The notes: generated from the letters alone by a model not told the origin. A DNA stretch of 64,000 nucleotides from RYN-230 sp963770535 (GCA_963770535.1 CAVYPZ010000004.1:620001-684000), one strand, 5' to 3'. Shown: positions 26,343-36,038, numbered from the stretch's first letter. Program-made: numbers and translations.

Positions 26343-26773
26343 TCGTTGTCGCGGACACCTCGGGCATTATCGCGGCGTCCGACCGGAATGCGCGCGAGTC
26401 CGCGGCCTGTCAGCAGATCCTGCGTGAAGCCGGAACAGTGATCATATCGCCCATGGTGCTTACCGAGGTTGATCACCTGGCCAAGGCCCGCTTCGGGTCA
26501 CGGGCGCGGACCACGATCATCGGGTTCATCGTCGATCAGGTCGGGCAGTCACGTTTCCAGATCCCGGAGACCGGCCTGGAGACCCTAACCGCCGCCCGCC
26601 TGGTCCAGCAGCAGTACACAGGCCTGGACCTGGATCTGGCCGACGCGGTGAACGTGGTGCTGGCTGGCCGTTACCGCACGGACGCGGTACTGACGCTCGA
26701 CCGGCGCGACTTCCGCGCGATCAGTCCGCTCACCCCACATCAGTGGTTCCGGCTGCTGCCCGACGATCTCTAG
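26339..26773 (+). CDS. PIN-domain toxin (VapC-like)
   Basis: 144 residues, a single PIN domain. The acidic residues of the RNase site are in place: VVADTSGII (Asp5), LTEVDHL (Glu), LDLADAVNVVLA (Asp) and TLDRRDF (Asp). The length is standard. VapC proteins cleave tRNA or rRNA when the antitoxin is degraded. The GTG start overlaps the antitoxin stop, which keeps the two products in balance. It is followed by a strong hairpin that ends the unit. Confidence 0.85.
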   Translation: MIVVADTSGIIAASDRNARESAACQQILREAGTVIISPMVLTEVDHLAKARFGSRARTTIIGFIVDQVGQSRFQIPETGLETLTAARLVQQQYTGLDLDLADAVNVVLAGRYRTDAVLTLDRRDFRAISPLTPHQWFRLLPDDL

Positions 26774-26808
26774 CCCGGCCATTTCGCGGGTGCGGCGTCC
26801 GCGCGCAA

Positions 26809-26851
26809 GGCACCGGCCCGGGACCGCGCGATGCGGTCCCGGGCCGGTGCC
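26809..26851. terminator. Bidirectional hairpin terminator
   Basis: A perfect 19-bp stem (26809-26827 with 26833-26851) and a five-base loop GCGAT, between the convergent toxin gene and the S53 peptidase gene. There is no T-tract; GC-rich actinobacteria commonly use such hairpins. Confidence 0.75.
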
Positions 26852-26867
26852 TGCCAGGCCGTGGCGG

Positions 26868-28853
26868 TCAGCGTCCGAAGAAGAACGCTGGCCCGTTGGG
26901 CGTGCCGACTCCTGTCTCGTCGTCGTACCCGGGGGTGTCGTGCAGGGTCGAACTCTGCACGTCGATGGTCTGCAGCCGGTAGAACTTGCCCTGGCTGTTG
27001 TCCAGGAAGTTCACGTAGTCGGTGCGGACCTGGGCCAGCGGTGACGCCGGCGCGGTGATGTCGTGCAGCCCGCGGGTGCCCAGCAGCCGGTAGTAGTAGG
27101 GATTGGCGAACCCGAGCGAGCGGTGCTGGAGCTGGTCAGCCACGGCCACCACGCCGGCCAGCATCGGGGAGGCCAGGCTGGTCCCGCCGATGCGGTACTG
27201 ATCCCAGTACGTGCCGTCGGGGAAGACCTGGGTCTGGCCGATCTCGAAGCCCGTGTTGGGGTCGGCGGGCATCGCGATGTCCGGCACGGCCCGCATCGGG
27301 GTGCTCCCGTAGTACTCGGAGATGCTCGCCGGTACCTTGCCGGCCTGGTAGAAGGGCTGGGTGAACAGCTGGCTGGTCCCGCCGCCGCCGCCGGAGCTGT
27401 AGGTCCCGGGAGGTGCGGGCGTCCAGGCCCCGTTGGTCAGCGTGGAGTAGGCGCTCTGCCACCCGTGCTCGCCCAGCCACTGGCCCCGGCTGCCGATCAG
27501 CACGCTGGTGCCGCCGACGCCGGTGACGTAGGGCAGGTCGGCGGGGAACTCCACCGTCTTGGCCGACAGGTCGGTGCCGCCGGCGGTGTGGTCGCCGCTG
27601 TCACCGGACGAGAAGTTCACCGTGATGCCGGTGAGCGCCGCTTCCAGGGAGAACTGCTGGTAGAAGGCCACGTAGGAGGAACCGAGGAGGTTGATGTCGT
27701 CGGTGCCGTCGGTCCAGGAGTTGGTGATCACGTTGGCGATGTGGTTGTCGATCGCGCTGGCCCAGGCATCGTCCAGGCCACTGCCGCAGTCCGCGGCACC
27801 GACGTAGACGATCTTCGCGCCGGGGGCCATGGCGTGCACGGCCTCGACGTCGAGGGTCTCTTCCCCGTACCATCCCTGCGCGCCGCACTCGCTGGTCATG
27901 TCATACCCGTCAGGGCCGGGCGTGATCTGGGAGAACTGGCCCGGGGCGAAGGTCGGCTGGTGATGCACCTGGTTGTACTTCTGGGCGTCCTGGTAGATCG
28001 TGGGCGACGCGTAGGCGTCGGTGATGGCGACGGTGACCCCGCGGCCTGTCACCCCCGCGCGCAGCAGCCCGCTTTCCCCGTAGGCCGACTGGTACTGCTG
28101 GGGCACGTAGCCGCAGACGGTGTAGGGCTGGTCCTTGCCGTACGCGGGCGGCTGGCTGGTCGCGATCTTCTGCGCGTAGTACGCCGAGCAGGGCTGCACG
28201 CCGTAGCGCTCACCGGGCGGCGGCCCTGGCAGGGTGTCGGCGGGCTGCTTCAGGGTGGAGCCCTGGTCAACCCCGACCACCCCGGCGATCACCTGGCTGA
28301 CGGCGGACGGGGTGCTGGCGGGCAGCGTGAGCGCGGTGGCGTTGGCCCGCACCGTCTTCCCGAGGTAGGAGTAATTGTTCAGGGTGGTCGCGAAGGTCTT
28401 CTCAACCTGCGTGACCGAGCCCGTTGCCTCCACGTACATCCCGCTGCGCAGGGTCGTGGTGACCTGGAAGCCCTGCGAGCGGAGCCAGGCCTGCACCGCG
28501 GTGACGCTGGCGGCGCTGGGCGCGTACTGGGCCCGGAACTGCGCGCTGGACAGCCAGTGCCCGTAGCTCGCGCTGGCCGGGTCGGAGATCGCCTGCAGCG
28601 TGGCGGCCGCGCCGGCGGCGTTACGCATGCCGAGCAGCACGCCAAAATTGACGCGCTGGCCCGAGGGCGTGGCGCCGAGGTCGCGGGCCTGGTGCAGCCA
28701 GCGTGGCGCGCTCCCTGCTACCTTCGGCCGGCTTTGTGCCGAGGCCAGGGCGGGCCCGGCCAGCGCTGTCACGCCGACCACTGTGGCCCCGGCTACCAGC
28801 CCGGCGAGGAGCCGGTAGCCCTTAAATCGAGACGATCCCATGCCAAGTCCCAT
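26868..28853 (-). CDS. Secreted S53 peptidase (sedolisin/kumamolisin type)
   Basis: About 661 residues. A signal peptide ends near ALASAQS. The activation prodomain spans residues about 50-200 (FGVLLGMRN..., SYGHWLSSAQFRAQYAPS). The catalytic domain follows, with Glu and Asp in GEETLDVEAVHAMAP, the oxyanion Asp in NFSSGDSGD and the nucleophile Ser in GGTSLASPML. Length and order are typical of acid-active serine-carboxyl endopeptidases that cleave themselves during export. ATG 28841 is an equally possible start. The C-terminal 60 residues carry the Ca-site region (LHDITA). It probably serves extracellular protein degradation. Confidence 0.85.
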   Translation of the reverse strand: MGLGMGSSRFKGYRLLAGLVAGATVVGVTALAGPALASAQSRPKVAGSAPRWLHQARDLGATPSGQRVNFGVLLGMRNAAGAAATLQAISDPASASYGHWLSSAQFRAQYAPSAASVTAVQAWLRSQGFQVTTTLRSGMYVEATGSVTQVEKTFATTLNNYSYLGKTVRANATALTLPASTPSAVSQVIAGVVGVDQGSTLKQPADTLPGPPPGERYGVQPCSAYYAQKIATSQPPAYGKDQPYTVCGYVPQQYQSAYGESGLLRAGVTGRGVTVAITDAYASPTIYQDAQKYNQVHHQPTFAPGQFSQITPGPDGYDMTSECGAQGWYGEETLDVEAVHAMAPGAKIVYVGAADCGSGLDDAWASAIDNHIANVITNSWTDGTDDINLLGSSYVAFYQQFSLEAALTGITVNFSSGDSGDHTAGGTDLSAKTVEFPADLPYVTGVGGTSVLIGSRGQWLGEHGWQSAYSTLTNGAWTPAPPGTYSSGGGGGTSQLFTQPFYQAGKVPASISEYYGSTPMRAVPDIAMPADPNTGFEIGQTQVFPDGTYWDQYRIGGTSLASPMLAGVVAVADQLQHRSLGFANPYYYRLLGTRGLHDITAPASPLAQVRTDYVNFLDNSQGKFYRLQTIDVQSSTLHDTPGYDDETGVGTPNGPAFFFGR

Positions 28854-28972
28854 TCTCTGTGGAGAGATACAGCGACAAAAGGGATGTAGCCACCCGTGGC
28901 TCCCCTCGTCAAGAGACCAGCCGGGAGCGATACCTGTTCGAGACCCTGTGGCAGCGGGGAAAGCCCAGGTGA

Positions 28973-30190
28973 TCAGGCGTCGCGCTCGATGGGGCAGCTC
29001 ATGCACCGCGGGCCGCCGCGGCCCCGGCCCAGCTCGCTGCCGGGCACCGGCACCACCTCGACGCCGTGCTCCTCCAGGTAGGTGTTCGTGGTCACGTTGC
29101 GGTCGTAGGCGACGACCACGCCGGGCTCGACGGCCAGCACGTTGCAGCCGTCGTCCCACTGCTCACGCTGCGCGGCCGGCGGGTCCTGGCTGGCGGTCAG
29201 CACCGTGATGGCGGGCAGGCCCAGCGCGGCGGCGATCGCGCTGTGCATGTCCTCCGGCGGGTGGTCGGTGACCTTCAGCTCGCGGGCGCTGGCCCCCGGC
29301 TCCACCGTGTACGACGGCAGCATGCCCAGGTTCATGTACTTGGTGAACACCCCGTAGTCGCACATGGTCATCACGGTGTCCAGGTGCATGAACGCGCGGG
29401 CCTTCGGCATGTCGATGGCGACCAGGCAGCGCGCCGCCCCGGCCGAGAACAGCCGGTGCGCGATCAGCTCGACCGCCTGCGGCGTGGTCCGCTCGCTCAT
29501 CCCGGCCAGCACCGCGCCGTTGCCGATGACGAGGATGTCGCCGCCCTCGATGGTCGCCGGCGCCGCATCCGCCCCGTGGTACCAGACCTCGAAGCTGTCC
29601 TGGGCGAACATCGGGTGCCAGCGGTAGATGGCCTCGTCGTTGACGGTCTCCCGCATCCGGGCCGGCATGGCCATCGCGTTCACCGAGACCCCGCCGTAGA
29701 TCCAGCACGAGGTGTCGCGCTGGTAGAGCAGGTTGGGCAGCGGGGCGAGCACGAAGCTGCCGGGATCCAGCGAGTGGAACGCGATGCTCTTCGGCTCCGG
29801 GGCCAGCTCCAGGATCTCCTGCTTGGTGATCCCCCCGGTCAGGACCTGGGCCAGGACCGGGGACTCCAGCCCGGCCACCGCGCCCCGCAAGGCCGAGCAG
29901 GCCAGCGGCCCGTGCAGCCGCGAATCGAAGACCCGGTCCAGGATGTAGTCCCGGGCCTGGGAGATCTCCAGCGTCTGGGTCAGCAGGTCCCCGTAGTAGT
30001 GCACGACCACGTCCCGGGCCAGCAGCGCCTCCGCGAACTCGTCGTGCTCCAGCTGGGCCCGCTCGGCCCACAGCACGCCGTCGAACAGCAGCTCGCTGGC
30101 GTTATCCGGGGTGAGCCGCCTCAGTTCCAGCTCAGGACGGTGCAGCACGACCTGGCGGAGCCGGCCGACCTCCGAATCGACGTGGAACAT
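28973..30190 (-). CDS. arcA: Arginine deiminase
   Basis: 405 residues, the normal length. Motifs of the guanidino-modifying fold are present: ELLFDGVLWAERA, EHDEF, EGGDILVIGNGAVL, HLDTVMTMCD and the catalytic Cys399 in PRCMSCPIE. It hydrolyses L-arginine to citrulline and ammonia in the cytosol, the first step of the arginine deiminase pathway, which yields ATP when followed by ornithine carbamoyltransferase and carbamate kinase. Neither of those genes is nearby, so it may act alone, for example in acid or nitrogen stress. The ATG at 30190 gives the standard start MFHVDSEVGRL. Confidence 0.93.
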   Translation of the reverse strand: MFHVDSEVGRLRQVVLHRPELELRRLTPDNASELLFDGVLWAERAQLEHDEFAEALLARDVVVHYYGDLLTQTLEISQARDYILDRVFDSRLHGPLACSALRGAVAGLESPVLAQVLTGGITKQEILELAPEPKSIAFHSLDPGSFVLAPLPNLLYQRDTSCWIYGGVSVNAMAMPARMRETVNDEAIYRWHPMFAQDSFEVWYHGADAAPATIEGGDILVIGNGAVLAGMSERTTPQAVELIAHRLFSAGAARCLVAIDMPKARAFMHLDTVMTMCDYGVFTKYMNLGMLPSYTVEPGASARELKVTDHPPEDMHSAIAAALGLPAITVLTASQDPPAAQREQWDDGCNVLAVEPGVVVAYDRNVTTNTYLEEHGVEVVPVPGSELGRGRGGPRCMSCPIERDA

Positions 30191-30275
30191 GAGTTCTCCG
30201 TTCGGCGGATGGTGCTGGTGTGGCCAATCATGCCCGGTCCAGCCGGGCAGATGCCGCCGGGACGGGGAGAGGCTG

Positions 30276-31526
30276 CTACTTGCCGTAGAGGATCGCTATG
30301 CCCCGGGCGTCCGAAGGTATGGCGATGTCGGGCTTGCCGTCGCCGTTCAGGTCTCCCACCGCCGGTATCTCGGCGCCCGAGTCGGCCGGGTACAGCGTCT
30401 CCGGCGCGAAGGTGCCCTTGCTGGTCTGCAGCATGACGCCGATGGCGTTCCAGCCGTCGTGATCGATGACGAGATCCTTGCGGCCGTCGCCGTTCAGGTC
30501 CGCGACCGTCATGCCTACCGGGCTGTCCAGCGTCGGGTACACCACGGGAGCCCTGAACGTGCCGGTCCCGGTGCCGGCGAACACCTCGACGCCCGACCAG
30601 GGGCTGTTGGCCAGCGAGTCGGTGATCACGTCGGGGTGCCCGTCACCGGTGACGTCGCCGACGGTCAGGCCCGCCACCGGGAACAGCACGCCGTCTACCG
30701 GCGCGGCCTGGTACGTCCTGGCGCTGCTGAACTGGCCGCCGGAAGCCTGGAGCCGGACCGAGAAGGAGTACTCGTCCCGGTGGGCCACATCCCCGCGGCC
30801 GTCCCGGTTGAAGTCAGCGGCGGACAGGAGCGGCCACTGGCCGGAGTTCTGCGCAAACGTCAGCGTCCGCCACAGCCTGAACGTCCGCGCCGCGCTGCCC
30901 AGGTAGATCTCGGCCTTCTTGCCGGCGTCCGAGCTGGCCAGCAGGTCGGGACGCTTGTCGCCGTTCACGTCGGCAACGGTCAGGTCCTGGGCGGGGACCG
31001 GGATACTCGAGCTGGTGACCCGGCCGTGGCGGTACGCGAACACGTCCACATGGGTGAACACCGGGACGAGGATCTCTTTCTGGCCGGTGCCGTACAGGTC
31101 GGCCACACGGATCTGCGTGTTCGTGGCGTTGTAGTCGCGGGTCCTGGCGGTCACCGGCGCGGCGAGCGTCCCGTTGTCGCGCTGGCGGTATACCGCGATC
31201 GTGGTGCCGCCGCTGGTGTTGTCAGGATCGACCGTGCTGACGATCAGGTCCGGGCGGCCGTCTCCGGTGACGTCGGCGATCACCACCGAAGCCGGCAGGG
31301 CGACGCTGGGGCTGACCGCGTTCTTGACGTAGACGGCGCTCCGGAAGGTGCCGGAACTGGCCGCCGCCGCCTGGGCTGCGGGGGCTGCGTGGGCCGCGGG
31401 GACGGCCTGGGCCGCGGGGGCTGCGTGGGCCGCCGGGGCGGCCTGGGCCGCCGGGGCCGCCGGGGCTAGGGCGACCCCGGCGGGGGCGAGCATCGTGACG
31501 GCGAGCAGGATCGCGCTGGTCCGCAT
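30276..31526 (-). CDS. Secreted VCBS/FG-GAP repeat protein
   Basis: 416 residues. Signal peptide (MRTSAILLAVTMLAPAG), then about 40 residues of an Ala/Pro/His/Gln repeat (APAAHA, APAAQA). Six or seven VCBS/FG-GAP blades follow, each with a DxDxDG-type calcium loop (DVTGDGRPDL, DVNGDKRPDL, DFNRDGRGDV, DLNGDGRKDL, DLNGDGKPDI). Such propellers are calcium-stabilised surface or secreted binding proteins, related to integrin alpha repeats. The repetitive linker is a likely site of length variation. No enzymatic motif. Confidence 0.8.
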   Translation of the reverse strand: MRTSAILLAVTMLAPAGVALAPAAPAAQAAPAAHAAPAAQAVPAAHAAPAAQAAAASSGTFRSAVYVKNAVSPSVALPASVVIADVTGDGRPDLIVSTVDPDNTSGGTTIAVYRQRDNGTLAAPVTARTRDYNATNTQIRVADLYGTGQKEILVPVFTHVDVFAYRHGRVTSSSIPVPAQDLTVADVNGDKRPDLLASSDAGKKAEIYLGSAARTFRLWRTLTFAQNSGQWPLLSAADFNRDGRGDVAHRDEYSFSVRLQASGGQFSSARTYQAAPVDGVLFPVAGLTVGDVTGDGHPDVITDSLANSPWSGVEVFAGTGTGTFRAPVVYPTLDSPVGMTVADLNGDGRKDLVIDHDGWNAIGVMLQTSKGTFAPETLYPADSGAEIPAVGDLNGDGKPDIAIPSDARGIAILYGK

Positions 31527-31815
31527 CTGTCTCTCTCAGCACCGCCGGCCCGGGGGGTGCACCACTGTGCCGGGTGCGGGCGGCCGGAAAGCCCGGTGAA
31601 GGCTGAGGGTGGTTTACCGCATCCGGCGATCATGAGCAACACCGCAGGCCCGGGCGGCGGGGCCCGGGCCCGGCGCCGCCGGGGGCCGGGCCGGCGCCGC
31701 GGGGGCCGGGGCCGGCGCTGGCAGGGGCCGCGGCCGGCGCCCGCGGGGGGCCCGATACCGCGCCGTTCACGCCCCGCCACCCCCGTCACCAGGCAGGCCC
31801 GGTTAGGCTCCCCGG
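31527..31815. other. GC-only low-complexity intergenic region
   Basis: Between the VCBS gene and dapE. From about 31645 to 31770 the plus strand is almost pure G and C with several runs of G4-G6, capable of strong secondary structure. No gene is supported here. Confidence 0.5.
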
Positions 31816-32880
31816 GTGGACGTAGATCTTGACCTTTCCCAGGACGGGGCGGCGCTGACCGCGGCGCTCGCCGACATACCCTCGGTCAGCGGCGATGAGG
31901 AACGCCTCACCAACGTGATCGACGCGGCGCTGCGCCGCCTCCCGCACCTGGACCTGTACCGGGACGGCAACGCCCTGGTCGCCCGGACCACGCTGGGACG
32001 GCCGGAGCGGGTGGTGCTGGCCGGGCACATCGACACGGTGCCGATCGCCGACAACCTCCCGGCCCGGCTCGACGGGGACATCCTGTACGGCTGCGGCACC
32101 TGCGACATGAAGTCCGGGGTCGCGGTCCAGCTCCGCCTGGCGGCGTCCCTGCGCGAGCCCCGCCGCGACGTCACCTACGTGTTCTACGACGGCGAGGAAG
32201 TCGAGGCCGAGCGCAACGGCCTGCTCCGGCTGTCCCGTAATTCCCCCGAGCTGCTGGACGGCGACCTGGCCGTGCTGCTCGAGCCGACCAGCGCGATCAT
32301 CGAGGGCGGCTGCCAGGGCACGATGCGGGCCGAGGTCCGCGTGACCGGCGAGCGCGCGCACAGCGCCCGGTCCTGGAACGGCATCAACGCCATTCACCGG
32401 GCCGCACCGATCCTGGACGTGCTCCGGGACTACGTGGCCCGTGAGCCCGAGGTCGAGGGCCTGACGTACCACGAAGGGCTCAACGCGGTCTACATCAGCG
32501 GGGGAGTGGCCGGCAACGTCATCCCCGACGAGTGCGTGGTCAGCGTCAACCACCGCTTCGCCCCCGACCGCAGCGTGGAGCAGGCCCAGGACTACGTCCG
32601 GGACATCTTCCGGGAGTGGGACGTGACCTTCACCGACTGGGCGGCCGGAGCCCGGCCGGGCCTGACCGACCCCGCCGCGGCCACCCTGCTCGCCGCGGTG
32701 GGCGGCACACCGCGGGCCAAGTTCGGCTGGACCGACGTGGCCCGCTTCGCCGAACTCGGGATGCCCGCCGTCAACTACGGCCCCGGCGACCCCGAGGTGG
32801 CGCACTCCCGCGGCGAGCACGTCCCCGTGGCCCAGATCGCCGACGTGGAGTCCCGCCTCCGCACCTGGCTGACGACCTGA
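31816..32880 (+). CDS. dapE: Succinyl-diaminopimelate desuccinylase
   Basis: 354 residues, an M20-family two-zinc hydrolase of the usual actinobacterial DapE length. Metal ligands are visible: AGHIDTVP (His), CGTCDMKSG (bridging Asp), YDGEEVEAERNG (catalytic and metal Glu), LEPTSA (Glu) and the last His in EVAHSRGEHV. The dimerisation insert lies at about 170-280 (GERAHSARSWNG). The enzyme removes succinate from N-succinyl-LL-diaminopimelate for lysine and peptidoglycan synthesis. The GTG at 31816 fits the family N-terminus; no clear ribosome-binding site. Confidence 0.9.
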   Translation: MDVDLDLSQDGAALTAALADIPSVSGDEERLTNVIDAALRRLPHLDLYRDGNALVARTTLGRPERVVLAGHIDTVPIADNLPARLDGDILYGCGTCDMKSGVAVQLRLAASLREPRRDVTYVFYDGEEVEAERNGLLRLSRNSPELLDGDLAVLLEPTSAIIEGGCQGTMRAEVRVTGERAHSARSWNGINAIHRAAPILDVLRDYVAREPEVEGLTYHEGLNAVYISGGVAGNVIPDECVVSVNHRFAPDRSVEQAQDYVRDIFREWDVTFTDWAAGARPGLTDPAAATLLAAVGGTPRAKFGWTDVARFAELGMPAVNYGPGDPEVAHSRGEHVPVAQIADVESRLRTWLTT

Positions 32881-32913
32881 CCAGCTGACCGCTCCCGCTC
32901 CCGGTTGAGGGAG

Positions 32914-34968
32914 TTACTTCACCGGCCCGCTGATCAGCGTCAGCGACGAGGTGTGGCTCTGCTTGCCCGTGTCCACCCAGGTCAGTGCCACCGTCGCGCC
33001 CGGCTTGTAGTTGAGCATGACGCTGGTCAGGCCGTTGGCGGTGGTCACCGACCGGCCGCTGACCCCGGTGATCACGTCACCGGCCCGCACGCCCGCCTTG
33101 TAGGCCGGGGTGCCCGGGTAGACGTTGCAGACCAGCGCGCCCGAGCTGCTGGGGACCTGGTAGCCGGCCCCGACGCCGCTCTGCGCGAGGCAGGCGTTGG
33201 CGTCGCTGACGGAGTCCACGCCCACGCCCATGAAGCCCTTGGGGCCGATCAGGATGTGCCCGCTCGCGTTGCCGGCGGCGATCTTCCTGGCGATGGCCAG
33301 TGCCCGGTCGATGGGGATCGCGAACCCCATCGCCGTCCCGGCCCCGCCCAGCGACTGGCTGTTCGCCGCGGTGTTCATGCCGATCACCTGACCGGACGCG
33401 TTGGCCAGCGCGCCGCCCGAGTCACCCTCGGCGATCGGGGCGTTGGTCTGCAGCATGTTGTGCAGGGTCTCGGTGTTCTCGCTGCTGCCCGCGTCACTGG
33501 CCGTGATGGTCCGGCCCAGCGCGGTGATCGTCCCGCTGCTCACGGTGGGGGAACCGCCCCGGCCGCCGGCGTTGCCGATGGCGACGACCGCGGTGCCCAG
33601 GGTGACCTTGGAGGAGTTGCCGACCTGCACCCGCGTCAGCCCGGAGGCTCCCTGCAGCTTGATCAGCGCCACGTCGTCGGTGGGGTCCACCCCGAGCACG
33701 GTGGCCTGGTACTTCTTGCCGCCGCTCACGGTCGTCGCGGTGAGGTTCGTGGATCCCGCGACCACGTGGTTGTTGGTCAGCACCAGGCCGTCAGAGGAAA
33801 GGATCATGCCGGTCCCCGCGGCGGCGCCATCCTGGTACTTGAGCGTGGAGTTGATGTCCACCACGCCGGGCTGGACCTTGTTCGTCACCGCCTGCACGTT
33901 GATGTTGGCGGTGTTCGCGTTGCCGGTGTTGCGGTTAGGCGAGGGGATCTGCTGCGAGGAGACCGAGTTCGGGGACTGGGAGTTGTGGTTCAGCGCGACC
34001 ACGGCACCCGCCCCGCACGCAGCGGCCACCGCCGCGACCACGACGTAGACCAGGGCCCGGGTGCCGCGGCGGCGGTGCGGCGGTTCCTGCTGGGAGCCGT
34101 ATCCGATGATGTCGTCCGAGCCCCAGCCGCCGGATCCGCCCGGCGGCGGGCCCCACGGCCCGTTTCCGCCGTAGCCGCCAGGCTGGCCGTAGCCGCCCTG
34201 GCCGTACCCGCCGCCCTGGCCGTAGGGGCCGGGCTGGCCGTACGGGCCGGGCTGGCCGTACGGGCCGGGCTGCCCGGGCTGGCCGCCCTCGCCTGGCTGG
34301 CCGCCTTCGCCGGACGCCGCGGCCTGGCCGAACGCGGCGGTCGGCTGGTTGTGGCCGGGCTGCCCGTACCCCGGCTGGCCATATCCAGGCTGGCCATATC
34401 CAGGCTGGACGTACCCGGGCTGGACGTATCCCGGCTGGGTGTACCCGCCGGGCTGCGCGTAGCCGCCCTGCTGGGCGTAGCCGCCAGGCTGCGTGTATCC
34501 GTCAGGCTGGGCATAGCCGCCAGGCTGGGCATAGCCGCCAGGCTGGGCGTACCCGCCAGGCTGGCCGTAGCCGCCCTGGCCCGGGGAGGCCGGCGCATGC
34601 GGGCCGCCGGGCGCTGCGCTGCCGGGGGATGTGCTGCCGGGGGATGTGCTCTCAGGCGCGGAGGTCCCCGGGCTGGCAGCGGCCGCGCCGAAGCCCAGGC
34701 CCTCCAGTCCCTGCCCGGGCTGGTCCTGCTGCGGGTCCTGCGCTGGTGCGCCGTCTCGGTCCTGCGCCAGTGCGCCGTCTCGCCGGTCGCCCTCACCCGG
34801 GATTATCCAGGAGCCTTCCGCCGGGGGCCCGTCCTGTTCAGCCAGGCTTTCCGCGGCGGCCGGTTCCCCGCCCGCGGCCCGGTCCGGCTGGTCCCCGGCC
34901 GGGCCGGGTGACCAGGCACCCAGATACTCCGGCGGCTGGTCCCCGCTCCGGTCCTGACCTTCTTGCAT
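32914..34968 (-). CDS. HtrA-like membrane-anchored serine protease with PDZ domain
   Basis: About 684 residues. The N-terminal 300 residues are cytosolic and contain many QPGGYA-type hexapeptides. A membrane helix follows (LVYVVVAAVAAACGAGAVVA), then an extracytoplasmic trypsin-like domain with His (NNHVVAG), Asp (DPTDDVALIKL) and Ser (EGDSGGAL), and a C-terminal PDZ domain (PGTPAYKAGVRAGDVITGV). This is the DegP/HtrA layout for envelope protein quality control. The start at ATG 34968 has AAAGG about eight bases upstream. The repeats are encoded by near-identical 18-base units and may vary in number. Alone on its strand. Confidence 0.88.
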   Translation of the reverse strand: MQEGQDRSGDQPPEYLGAWSPGPAGDQPDRAAGGEPAAAESLAEQDGPPAEGSWIIPGEGDRRDGALAQDRDGAPAQDPQQDQPGQGLEGLGFGAAAASPGTSAPESTSPGSTSPGSAAPGGPHAPASPGQGGYGQPGGYAQPGGYAQPGGYAQPDGYTQPGGYAQQGGYAQPGGYTQPGYVQPGYVQPGYGQPGYGQPGYGQPGHNQPTAAFGQAAASGEGGQPGEGGQPGQPGPYGQPGPYGQPGPYGQGGGYGQGGYGQPGGYGGNGPWGPPPGGSGGWGSDDIIGYGSQQEPPHRRRGTRALVYVVVAAVAAACGAGAVVALNHNSQSPNSVSSQQIPSPNRNTGNANTANINVQAVTNKVQPGVVDINSTLKYQDGAAAGTGMILSSDGLVLTNNHVVAGSTNLTATTVSGGKKYQATVLGVDPTDDVALIKLQGASGLTRVQVGNSSKVTLGTAVVAIGNAGGRGGSPTVSSGTITALGRTITASDAGSSENTETLHNMLQTNAPIAEGDSGGALANASGQVIGMNTAANSQSLGGAGTAMGFAIPIDRALAIARKIAAGNASGHILIGPKGFMGVGVDSVSDANACLAQSGVGAGYQVPSSSGALVCNVYPGTPAYKAGVRAGDVITGVSGRSVTTANGLTSVMLNYKPGATVALTWVDTGKQSHTSSLTLISGPVK

Positions 34969-35126
34969 CCGTATCACCTTTGCCCGGAAGTCAGCCTACG
35001 TTGCGTTGTTGCCTGCCAAGCGCACGGGCTCGTGGCCTGGCCGCCCTCAGGCAACCTCCAGTAAGCACTACAAGCCTGGACGTCAGCTGAGGATGCCCTG
35101 AGGATTCCTCAGTCCGGCGTCACCCC

Positions 35127-35915
35127 TTACTTCCCGCATACGGATGCTTTAACTTCTCCGGAGCCGCGCCTCATGACGGGTGCCGCCTGATGCCCGGCGA
35201 GCGGGCCCACCCTCAGCCCGCGGCCGGCGCACTCGTCGAGCAGCCAGGGCAGCGCGCCCAGGGCGGCCGCGGCCTTGCCCGCCGGGGCGGTGCAGTCAGA
35301 ATCGTGCAGCAGCACCGTCTGCCCGCCCTCCAGGGTGCTGGCCAGGGACGCGCGCACCGATGCCGGCGTGGCCCCGGGCGCCCACTCCCGTCCCCAGGTA
35401 CCCCACAGGACCGGCCGCAGCCCGAGGCGGTGCGCGGCGATCAGGGCGCTGGCGCTGAGCACCCCGTACGGCGGGCGGTACAGCCGGGGGACGGTGCCCG
35501 CCGCCGCCGCGATCACGTCGCAGGCGCGGGCCAGGTCGTCGCGCATGGCTCCCGGACCGCGCAGCGTGGCGTAGCGGTGGTCCCAGCCGTGCACGCCGAT
35601 CTCGTGCCCGGCCGCGGCGATCTCCGCGGCGAGCTGCGGGGCGGCCTGCACGAGGGGGCCGAGCAGGAAGAAAGTCGCATGCACCTGGTGTGCGGCCAGC
35701 GTGGCCAGGAACCGCGGCGTGAAGCCCGGGTCCGGGCCGTCGTCGAAGGTCAGCGCCACGTGATCGGCCGCCCCGGCTCCGGCCAGCCCGGGAAACCGCC
35801 GCCGGACCGGGGTGAGCGCGGTGAGGCCGGGGGCGCCCTGCGCGACCGTGAGCGCCGCGCCGCCCGCCAGCAGGCCGAGCCCCAGCATCCCGGGGCCGGC
35901 CTCCCGCGCCAGCAT
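35127..35915 (-). CDS. Polysaccharide deacetylase (NodB/CE4)
   Basis: 262 residues. NodB motifs appear in order: TFDDGPDPG (base and metal Asp), GVHGWDHRY (metal His residues), LYRPPYGVL (motif 3) and VLLHDSD (motif 5 His). It deacetylates GlcNAc or MurNAc units of peptidoglycan or a surface polymer. The N-terminal hydrophobic stretch (MLGLGLLAGGAALTVAQG) may anchor the enzyme outside the membrane. The ATG at 35915 is preferred, with GGGAGG seven bases upstream. The 5' end lies in a short tandem repeat (35890-35965), so the start could have been duplicated. Confidence 0.85.
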   Translation of the reverse strand: MLAREAGPGMLGLGLLAGGAALTVAQGAPGLTALTPVRRRFPGLAGAGAADHVALTFDDGPDPGFTPRFLATLAAHQVHATFFLLGPLVQAAPQLAAEIAAAGHEIGVHGWDHRYATLRGPGAMRDDLARACDVIAAAAGTVPRLYRPPYGVLSASALIAAHRLGLRPVLWGTWGREWAPGATPASVRASLASTLEGGQTVLLHDSDCTAPAGKAAAALGALPWLLDECAGRGLRVGPLAGHQAAPVMRRGSGEVKASVCGK

Positions 35916-35970
35916 CCCGGGCGCCTCCCGCGCGACAGTCCGGGCGCCTCCCGCGCGACAGCATCCCGGA
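35890..35970. repeat. Tandem 23-base repeat at the deacetylase start
   Basis: The block CCGGGCGCCTCCCGCGCGACAG occurs twice in tandem, with diverged flanking copies. The repeats overlap the ribosome-binding region of the deacetylase gene, so copy-number change would alter start choice. Confidence 0.6.
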
Positions 35971-36038
35971 TCCTCCCCCGTGCGGGCGTGCTCCCCGGCT
36001 TCCCGGGCCAGCCGAGGGCCAGCCAGGGCCAGCGGCGG

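Noticed and set aside
27063..28889. Long open frame opposite the S53 peptidase gene
   Set aside because: It is a high-GC shadow of a gene with full catalytic motifs. Its protein is low-complexity Gly/Val/Arg with no ribosome-binding site.
31645..31770. CpG-rich structured RNA upstream of dapE
   Set aside because: The sequence is almost pure G/C and pairs in many ways; no specific riboswitch architecture is visible.
32905..34911. Long open frame opposite the HtrA-like gene
   Set aside because: It mirrors the repeats of the protease gene and has no recognisable domain.
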